A DNA stretch of 64,000 nucleotides from Acestrorhynchus altus (lineage: Eukaryota > Chordata > Actinopteri > Characiformes > Acestrorhynchidae). Where the stretch lies: assembly GCA_034509495.1 (NCBI GenBank), contig CM067507.1, positions 31,299,279 through 31,363,278 of the forward strand. Reading direction: 5' to 3'. Below, piece after piece: positions 56,441 through 64,000 of this stretch; the stretch's first letter is position 1; every line of letters begins with the position of its first letter. The notes beneath the pieces are model-generated. The model was given only the letters and a program-made list of their open reading frames with translations, was not told where the DNA came from and did no database searches. Position numbers and translations under genes: made by a program.

Positions 56441-56650
56441 TGTGGAAGGAAAAAAGGTAGAGAGGAGCTGTGCTGCTGTGAGTCAAGCTGTGGTAAACAG
56501 TGGTCTGGGACAAATGCATGTCAAGGGCACAGGTGAAGTCAGAGGGATGAGAGCAGATGCTGTAAAAGAAGCCATTTGTCACTGCTTCGCGTCCCATTAT
56601 GCCGGCTCCATTCTTTATGCGGTGAAGCTGGCTGCATCCTACAGGGAGAG
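56441..56650 (+). other. Exon-like open segment (unconfirmed)
   Basis: Open from CAG at 56,440 to GTAAAA at 56,651: 210 nt, a multiple of three. The 3' part is markedly richer in GC and CpG than its surroundings (CTGCTTCGCGTCCCATTATG, CCGGCTCCATTCTTTATGCG) and reads AVKEAICHCFASHYAGSILY. The acceptor is weak, with a poor pyrimidine tract. No family recognised. Conserved non-coding DNA or chance are alternatives. Confidence 0.2.
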
Positions 56651-57139
56651 GTAAAAATCCCCCCTCTCTCTCTGCAGCCTCTTACAACCTAGATAATCTC
56701 TCGCTGTGCAGACTCCATGCTGAAATAGCCTCTCCTAACCATTAAGCCCACACTACACTAACGTAGAGTCCAGCAGACGAAAAAAAATAAAAATGCATTT
56801 TTACGATGTAATCTGTTGGCAACAGTCCACAGTAAACGGTTTCATCAGAAATGACTTCATCATGTTTTATTTGGAGTCTAAACATTTTATGTTTCATGCT
56901 TGAAATGCTTAAAGGGGAATTTCTCCAATGTTTCAAAATTCCTGCATAATTAAAAGGATAATATGTAAACAAACTCCTTGGTTTGATGTGAAATGTGTTA
57001 CACCAGAGAAACCTACTGAATCTAAATTGTTCACAGTAGTAATGAATGCAATCTTAATTTTCATGCCTCTCAAAGCTACATCACATAAAACTAAATTTTA
57101 AATGATGCATGAGACTTTGTATTATGATAGATAAAGGTC

Positions 57140-57288
57140 TAGTATTCACTGCACTTCACTTTTTACACATTTTATGTGACAGTCCTATTTCAAATATTGA
57201 TGTTTTTTTTTTTCAATTCTAATTTTGCCCTCAACATTTTATTAAAAATAAAATAAAAGTGAATACATTCTGGATGCACTGTGCATAT
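57140..57288. mobile_element. Tc1 terminal-repeat-only remnant
   Basis: The left part, CACTTCACTTTTTACACATT then TTATGTGACAGTCCTATTTC, is the Tc1 inverted repeat also seen at 38,098 and 23,440; GTGAATACATTCTGGATGCA then CTGT at 57,261-57,284 is the outer terminus of the other end (compare GGATGCACTC at 23,501). The whole transposase is missing between. A MITE-like deletion product of about 150 bp. Confidence 0.75.
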
Positions 57289-57674
57289 ACTAGTGCATCT
57301 AAGATGTAAATTCAAACTTTCTACTTTACCAAGAGTCACTTTACCAACAAATAGTGATCAATTGTCAGGTGCTTTCTAATAGTAAGCAGTGCTGTCCTAT
57401 TCTTTTTGTGAGATGTACATTCTATCCAGTTTCTGAGAATTTGAATTTTTTAATTAACTGTTTAACAAATTCCAGTCACAAAACCTTTTTGGAACTGTTT
57501 GTCTCAGCAGTAGCACTGTGAGACATTTAATCACAAATGGGTATTCAAATGTTGGATCTGTCTTTGACGTAAAACCTTTTTCTATTATGGAGGTTGTCTG
57601 TGGTCAAGGCCGTTTTATAGTCAAGTCAAAGCATAGACTGTTCATTTCCTTTCTTTTTCGGTAAAAAGGTACAA

Positions 57675-57714
<40 letters not shown>
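57675..57714. repeat. (TG)n microsatellite
   Basis: About 20 GT units. Confidence 0.95.
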
Positions 57715-57715
<1 letters not shown>

Positions 57716-57819
57716 TTGCTGGTTTTCTGTTTTGTTACATAGCTAACATTCACATCAAATCCATACCTTGGTTTGTTTTAGTCACACTTTGAGCTTGCAC
57801 AGGGAAGCGAGTTATAAAA

Positions 57820-58165
57820 GCAAAGTTTTACTGAACAAACAAAACAAAGGTACAAACACTGCTAAACTCAATCAAAACCAAAACCAAAAAATAAAATCAT
57901 AAAACCAAGGCTGAAACTTGAACATTAAAAATCTGAACAAAGTTAGACAAAGATTAAAACAAACACAGGTCTATATACATATCAAGACATAAAAGACATA
58001 AATAAAAGACATAAGATGGCAAGGCCACAATAGAGAACACCAGAGAAGTAGGTTGAGCAAGGGTGATGGCAAGGGAGGAAACGTAGGCCGACATGAACAT
58101 GTCAAATGGGGCACATAGGATGGGGAAGACACACTGGTAAAACAGACGCTCAGAGAGGGCAACAG
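57820..58165. repeat. Possible dispersed repeat (A-rich, CAAAACCAAAACC words)
   Basis: AATCAAAACCAAAACCAAAA, CCAAGGCTGAAACTTGAAC, AGAGAACACCAGAGAAGTAG and GGGAAGACACACTGGTAAAA then CAGACGCTC recall a widespread teleost repeat (LTR or DNA class), but no termini were found. Tentative. Confidence 0.35.
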
Positions 58166-59372
58166 AAATGGGTTCATCTGGATTTATTATGCCTGTAAAT
58201 TGTCCTGGAATCTGCTGTCTCCCTTACTTTAGCACTGTGTCAGACATTGGTTTGTTTTATGATGACGACATGCTCTTATTTAATTTGGTTGGTTTGAACA
58301 ATATCTCTGGTAAACTTGTAAAGTTACAGCCCAAAGGGATTTATTTGTAATATTTAGACTGCTTTTATTTACAGGTAGGACTTTGTTGGTTAGAAAAGGC
58401 CCTTTGCTAGGGGTGATTATGTGACCCTGACCAGGAAGTGATGGATGAATAGTTGAAGTACCTGGTTTAGATGTACCCAGATCAACACAGGCTAAGAGAT
58501 TTCTCTGTGCACTCCAGCCATTGTATAGGATTGTTGAGTTCCACCAGCAGCTCTAATCATCTTAATCATTATTCCAGACTGCTACAATATAAAAAATGAA
58601 TCTGGGCAAATGCGAGTCATTGGCAAATGGATTAGCAATGCTTACTAGACTTTAGACTGTTTCATTTTTTAATTAATATGTGATTAAGAGATGAATAATT
58701 ATTGACAATGTGTTATGAAGCAATAGCAAGCTCAGTGCTCCAGAGGACTGCTGGATAATTGTATTGAGATGATGTTGTTTAGTGTAATGTCAGTATTTAC
58801 TCTGGGAAACAGAGATATGGAATGCAGTATAGTGGAGTTGTAGAGTATAATGGACTTTTCAGAGTTTGTAAAAGCAAAGAAAAAAAAACTCAGGTATAGC
58901 ACAAGTAACCTTGGTCATAGTGGCAACTTTCAGGAGTATGCCTTTTGAATAACAGTGTTAGTGTAATGCTCAGCTCTATGGTTGGCAGCCCATTACAAGG
59001 CATGACCTCTTTGGAAAGAGACATTAGCTACGGTAAACGTTCCTGCGAGTCAGCAGTGCATATGCTGACTTGACAAACCTTGAATTCCCCAGGGCTCTGA
59101 GGCACCAGTACATCATTAATGGATTTTGTTTCTCATCTAAGCTCCTCCAAAACATAATGAAGACAAATAGATGCATTGGCTACATAGGCAAAATTAAACA
59201 TGTATTTATTCCACTGAAGTTGCCAGGCAGAGACAATGGACATGGGGGAAAAATATTATTCTTGGAAGCTACTCATGTTCATTTACATTTCAAAACGGAC
59301 ATGGATGTTGATCCAAATTAGCGTGGATCAGCTCTTATTGGAAAGTTACTTGACAGAGCCACTGTAGATTTG
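58166..59372. other. Unassigned AT-rich DNA
   Basis: No TE words. 58,570-58,800 and 59,060-59,300 have the motif-rich look described for the 54.7-kb segment. No supported gene. Confidence 0.4.
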
Positions 59373-59373
59373 T

Positions 59374-59412
59374 CTGTGTGTATGTGTGTGTGTGTGTGTG
59401 GGTGTGTGCGTG

Positions 59413-59459
<47 letters not shown>
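59374..59459. repeat. Interrupted (GT)n microsatellite
   Basis: About 43 GT units with TATG, GGGTG, GCGTG and TTTG interruptions. Confidence 0.95.
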
Positions 59460-59460
<1 letters not shown>

Positions 59461-60011
59461 GCACATGGTTTAAAGATTGCTTGGCTTGGGAAAAAAGGTC
59501 CAATTAGCAGAGTAGGCCTACGGTTTCAGATGTTCTAGGAAGTCTGTATTTTCAGAGATAAAGGGTAACACTCTTCTTAAGATGAGTTCATTATTAGCAT
59601 ACATGTGTATAAGATGTATCCTAAAATGTGGGTTCATATAGTAACTTTGTAATAATAATTCTATTAAATATTGGCTTCATGTGTCAGGTAATAGTGCGTA
59701 AAGCTGTTTATGGGTATATTTGCATAATAACATATTTTTAACATTAATTTTACCATAAAGCATCAATTGTGTCCCTTTCACAAACAGTAAAACCCTTCGA
59801 TGTCCATTCTGGATCTTACTCAGAAATGTCCATATACAATATATTCAATGTTTATGTCCAAAAATACAACCTATTTGGTCATTGCTTCACCCAGCCACTG
59901 GTAGAGCTGTTGAGGGAAATGCACATGAGCACTCACACATACAACCTGCCAGACATGTAATTTTTGGATATTATAAAAAAGAAATGAATGCACAAATTCC
60001 TCATTTTACTA

Positions 60012-60200
60012 TGGTTAAGGTTAGGTTTAGAAGACAGAAAGGTTAAATTCCAGTGAAAATTAAGGTTTTGATAAGATTAGGTTTAGTTGTAGATTATGGC
60101 TAATTGAATGTTAGTTTTAGGTTTAGTTTAAGGTGTATGTTAACATTAGATTAAGGTTAGGTTTAGGTGTAGATTAAGGTGTAGGTTAAGGTCAGGTTCA
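60012..60200. repeat. C-poor GGTTAG/GGTTTAG tract
   Basis: Words GGTTAAGGTTAGGTTTAG, TTAGGTTTAGGTGTAG and AAGGTGTAGGTTAAGGTC with few C on this strand. Reverse-complement counterpart of the CCTAA tract at 13,757-14,280, though shorter and without a clear higher-order unit. Confidence 0.88.
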
Positions 60201-61049
60201 TGTTAGTTCTGAATATTTGGTCTTCAACATTCTGTTCACTTTCCTGTTCACAATTTTTAAAAAACACTGACTGAAGCATTAAATACTGAAAAATAATATA
60301 ATTAAAATATATGTAAATACAGTAATCTCTGCACCAAATGTTGTCTCAAGATAATACCATGATTTATAACAATTTCAGAATTTCTCTGAATCTTGCTTTT
60401 TTCATGCCCAGAAAGCAAAAATGAAGTTGCCTCAGTCATGAGGGTAGGCTGTTCAGGGCCTGGCCTGCCGTCTTGCAGGGATATTTCATCACGCTTAAAG
60501 ACGGGTAAAGCCATTTACAGAACAGACTGTAAAATGAATTATGGAATCAGTTAAAAGTGTTTTGAAAGTTCCTCGCACATAAAGCTTTTAATTATCTTAC
60601 TGAAGTTCAATTGCTCCAAAATGTCTTTTTTAATTAGCATTTTTGTTGGAGATGCACACCTCATTTAATGTGCCCTGATATTCAGTTGCATGGTGTGCAA
60701 AAAAGGAAAGAAAGTAGCATATGTCCTTTTCCCTCTGTGAGATATGACAGATCCCATTTAGCTGGATCTTCATGCACCATATGACAATGTACAGTATATG
60801 AATACAGGATTCCTAATGTTTAGAGCTTGTTGGATGAATGTTTGTCATTTCAAGCCATCTAGATCTGGTTCACTTATAGATTGAGACTAAAGTCAGTCTT
60901 TCTGACAGGAAATATCATAAAGTCTGTTCAGGCTCATAATTCAGTTCAAATTATTTTATAATCCAGTGTCTCCATTTATTGAGTTTGAATAAATGATCAT
61001 ACAGACGGTATCAAACAAAAACACTTCAAATGTAATAAGATATATTATG
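60201..61049. other. Unassigned AT-rich DNA
   Basis: Nothing recognised. Confidence 0.45.
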
Positions 61050-61520
61050 ATTACAGACTGTTGTTCCATCAGTTTCTCTACATACTCTGAGAGCCTCCTT
61101 TCCTCCCTGATCTTCAAAGTTCCGGACCCCACAGGACCACCACGGAGCAGATATTATGTGGGTGGTGGGTCATTCTCAGCACTACTGACACTGATACGGT
61201 GGTGTGTTGTGTTGGTATAGGTGGATCAGACACAGCAGTGCTGCTGAACGGTTAAACACTTTGACCACTCGATGTGCACTCTATTAGACATTCTAATAGA
61301 AATGGAAAGTAAGAGACAGAAGCTCATGTGCTGCTGCACAGTTTGTATTGGTCCTTCATCAGTAGACTAGAGGCTTCTGTTTAGATGGTTCTGGTTCTGG
61401 TTCTGGTTTCTATTCTCAGTCCAGCAGTGACACTGGGGGGTTTAAACACTCCAGCATCTAATCCACCTGTACCAGTGCAACATACACTAACACACCACCA
61501 CTATGTCAATGTCACTGCAG
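61050..61520 (-). mobile_element. Foldback DNA element (CAGCAGTGACACTG family)
   Basis: 61,050-61,170 is the reverse complement of the terminal part seen at 1,186-1,245 (GATTACAGACTGTTG, CATCAGTTTCTCTACATA, CCCCACAGGACCACCACGGA). It is followed by two inverted arms: GACACTGATACGGTGGTGTG (61,188) through GGTGGATCAGACACAGCAGT, and inverted at 61,428-61,518 with ATCTAATCCACCTGTACCAG and AACACACCACCACTATGTCA. A loop of roughly 170 bp with TTCTGGTTCTGG repeats lies between. No coding sequence. The second terminal part expected after the right arm is missing and a Tc1 scrap adjoins instead. Confidence 0.85.
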
Positions 61521-61562
61521 ACCTGCCTCCCATTTTGAAGATGATTTGACCCAGTCATCTAG
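61520..61562 (-). mobile_element. Tc1-like fragment of the 23.5-kb lineage, minus strand
   Basis: ATTTGACCCAGTCATCTAGC then CAC is the reverse complement of TGGCTAGATGACTGGGTCAGA at 23,537; upstream GACCTGCCTCCCATTTTGAA continues the match weakly. About 40 bp. A short CA array follows at 61,566-61,594. Confidence 0.65.
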
Positions 61563-61594
61563 CCACAACACACACACACACACGCACGCACACA

Positions 61595-62759
61595 AATGTA
61601 CATATGTATGCTCACATCCAGAAATTGTCAGTGGGTTATAGTTTTCTTTGAGCTTAACAGTGTCAAGGAAAGCCCAGGGCATCTACAAAACTACTGAGTT
61701 GAATATGTGGTGTTTCTTTTATCACCATCACTGTAGCGATAGTATGTCTCCAGCACTGAATGTCAAATAAAGGCTGCATTTACAGCAACCCATTCAGCAT
61801 ATCCAACAAAACTGTCCGCCTGACAAGTGGGTGCAAGGTTAGCAGGATAGGGTAAGAGCTTTAACAAGAATTGCTGTCTGCTGAATTCACCCCTTGAAAA
61901 TGGCCTTCCATTCAGTTTGTGACTTCTAAGTACTACTAAGGACTTCTAGGAATGGCTGATACTGAAAACGTCTTGAAGGTTCCTGGGAATGCAATGGTTT
62001 GCAATGGTTTGGGGCACATGCACACACAAACTGTGTGTCATTAATGTGTGATTAGTGCACAAAGTACAATATTTTGCTTTATTTTCATTACTAATCAATA
62101 AATTACTAATACATCAAATACAGTTTGTAAAAACATTGGTTTCTGGCACATGTAGTCATTATCAGGCAATTAAGAGAATGAGCCAGTTGTAATTCTCTAA
62201 GTGTCTCTTAAAAAAGACTTTGTGGACAGAATGGAGACATTTTGAATAAACATCCCCGGTCTGCAGCAGTTGAGTCTGACACTCCAGTTAAGCAAAGTTC
62301 ATTAAACACATTGCAATTTCCAGTGATTAAACATGTCTTAATAGAGAAACAGTGCTTTAATCTGAAGTAGGTAAAAACACAAATATGAAGCCTCAGTCCA
62401 GGCCAGTCAATCTTGTCTTTTTATTCTGCTTGAGCAACAAAGCCTAGGGGGTGGCCGAACATGTTTCTGGATATCTATCCCAGTGCAGAGCATAATTATG
62501 GGCATCCACATCTGCCAAAACAAGAATGAAATACAAAAATGAATAAAAATGCAAATACATGAGGAAATAAATAAATAAGTTTCATAAGAGCAAAATTATT
62601 TAACTGGATACATATTGAAGACAGTATGGTAAAATATAGAAGGAAAATGCATAAAACATTTGTCCATATTAGCATAAATTCTAATTGAAAATAAAAAAAA
62701 CAGATTTTTTTATTTAGTCCATGTTAATTTGATGGGTGACATGTATTATGAAGCGCTAA
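61595..62759. other. Unassigned AT-rich DNA
   Basis: No gene or TE recognised. Confidence 0.45.
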
Positions 62760-63156
62760 GGGGGAAATGGTCAAACCCCGATCCATACCAAGAGCCTCTG
62801 AGCATCAAGTACTGCTCAACTTGACCCACCCTCTCTCAACATGCATGGATGACTCCAGACCCTTTTTTACACCAAAGTGGTGGAACACTGGAGGTCCAAA
62901 CAGTCACTTGCTTCTTCAGATGCCAAGTGCAGAACATCTCTTTCAAGAACATTTAATGATTTATTTTTATACTTAATTTAAGGATTATAATTATATTGTG
63001 TTTTGTGTGAACACTGGGTATTGAGGCCTCCATTCTGACATTTGCATCTGGCAGCATCTAAGCTTGAGGTATCTCTGGATTCTAGCCTAATTTTCTGAGT
63101 GAACTGCAAAGCACAAAAGTCTCTCTGGATAATGATGTAAATGTAAATGTAAATCA
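62760..63156 (+). mobile_element. L2-type LINE 3' end, plus strand
   Basis: CCAAGAGCCTCTGAGCATCA, AACTTGACCCACCCTCTCTC and CATGCATGGATGACTCCAGA then AAAGTGGTGGAACACTGG correspond to the end of a LINE ORF (an AKVVEH-like trace of WWNxLP). GAGGTCCAAACAGTCACTTG and TCTTCAGATGCCAAGTG correspond to its last codons. The 3' tail CTCTCTGGATAATGATGTAA then ATGTAAATGTAAAT at 63,119-63,154 is the shared L2/SINE end with terminal TGTAAA repeats. 5' truncated and frame-broken. Confidence 0.75.
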
Positions 63157-64000
63157 GGGTCAAAAGGTGGATTCAGGGTGGATTGGATATGACTAAAAAC
63201 CAAGTCAAAAAAATGGTTAAAGGTGAACCATGTACCATTTAACCTTAAAATAAGAGGTCAGAACCATGTCAAAGCCACACTGACTGTTACAGAGAGAATG
63301 ACATATCTGTCATTATCACACTGGATTCAGATTCTTCATATCTCAGATTTTTTATTAAGTTTTAGTTTAAATTCCAGTGCATATTCTCTGTTCATGTGTA
63401 CATGCTCAACCTGCATTCAGACTCTAACTGATCAGCAAGAGGGGCAGGACTGATGTCGCTGACCCATATGATGGGTGATAGAGGAAAATGAAAATGGAGG
63501 GGCTGTTTGCTTTCTTTCTTTGCTCACATAGTGTTGACATTTCAGAATAAAAGTCCCCAGAAGGGATAATACTGATACATACATAAAGCCAAATTTGAGT
63601 AACAAATGATCTCCTGAAAATAACAACATCTGGCATGTGTGACTGTCTCATAAATACTTTTAGATTTGTTTGGCAAATAAAAGAACATCAAACTACAAAC
63701 ATTTCTCTGCAATAGACACTGAAATCCAACAGGATGTCACCTCTTTGTTATGTCACTGTCATTCAAAATACCAGATCTGTAAACCAACTGAACAAACATG
63801 GCTGTCAGGTATTCAGACACAGTGGCACTTAATTTTAAATTCACCAATCAGACATAAGGACTGTAAACAGGCATGATTATGTGGTGGTAATGAACAATCA
63901 TATTGAAATACACAGTGCTATCTTTTTCAGAGGAAGCCGGATGCTATTGGATTGTCAGAGGAAGAGGGAGACACACATCACTGGCCACAGAGCTATTTTG
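63157..64000. other. Unassigned DNA with one dispersed repeat copy
   Basis: 63,373-63,455 (TTCCAGTGCATATTCTCTGT, CATGTGTACATGCTCAACCT, GCATTCAGACTCTAACTGAT) is copy B of the repeat at 31,037-31,130. The rest up to the window edge shows no gene or element. Confidence 0.5.

Overview
The window reads as vertebrate, most probably teleost fish, nuclear DNA, and it is almost entirely non-coding. It is AT-rich and full of dinucleotide and trinucleotide microsatellites. It carries many decayed Tc1-like DNA transposons of types common in fish, tRNA-derived SINEs and L2-type LINE 3' ends. The mix of repeats (Tc1 lineages, the L2/SINE shared tail, a CAGCAGTGACACTG-type foldback element) resembles otophysan fish such as characins and catfish; that placement is from memory of repeat families, not from a search. 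No operons, bacterial-type genes, CRISPR arrays or phage modules were seen, and no host protein-coding gene could be established. The window is best taken as intergenic or large-intron sequence.

Layout. 0-13 kb: mostly unique AT-rich DNA with a CA array (0.3 kb), a partial foldback element (1.1 kb), a CT array (3.9 kb), a SINE with an L2-type tail (6.1 kb), a second SINE on the minus strand (8.9 kb), a TA-flanked 470-bp MITE (10.7 kb) and a GGTTGCTATGG minisatellite (12.7 kb). 13.7-14.3 kb: a G-poor tract of CCTAA-type repeats with a 52-bp period. 16-20 kb: a SINE, a long CA array, a Tc1-like fragment and a dispersed repeat present twice. 23-29 kb: two unrelated Tc1 fragments side by side, a minisatellite, compound GT/GA arrays, an L2 LINE 3' end on the minus strand, and CA arrays. 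30.5-36.3 kb: a 28S rRNA pseudogene fragment followed by three Tc1-like elements, two on plus and one on minus. 37.9-46 kb: a Tc1 element inside an older repeat, two palindromic MITEs, and a Tc1 element split by a LINE insertion. 46.4-49.7 kb: a SINE between AAT and ATT arrays, a CT/CA array, further Tc1 pieces and a TGTAA array. 52-64 kb: sparse repeats, a 363-bp-spaced duplication, a GGTTAG-type tract that mirrors the one at 13.8 kb, a foldback element and an L2 LINE 3' end.

All transposase and reverse-transcriptase reading frames seen are broken by stops, frameshifts or deletions, so no element looks autonomous. Working relationships are therefore between repeats: SINEs share 3' tails with L2 LINEs (consistent with borrowed reverse transcriptase), short TIR-only elements derive from longer Tc1 elements, and insertions nest in a readable order. 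Two stretches have exon-like signals (47,321-47,404 and 56,441-56,650) and several repeat-free stretches look like candidate conserved non-coding DNA; these are offered as hypotheses. Family names are by recognition of sequence, and edges are approximate unless an explicit terminus is given.
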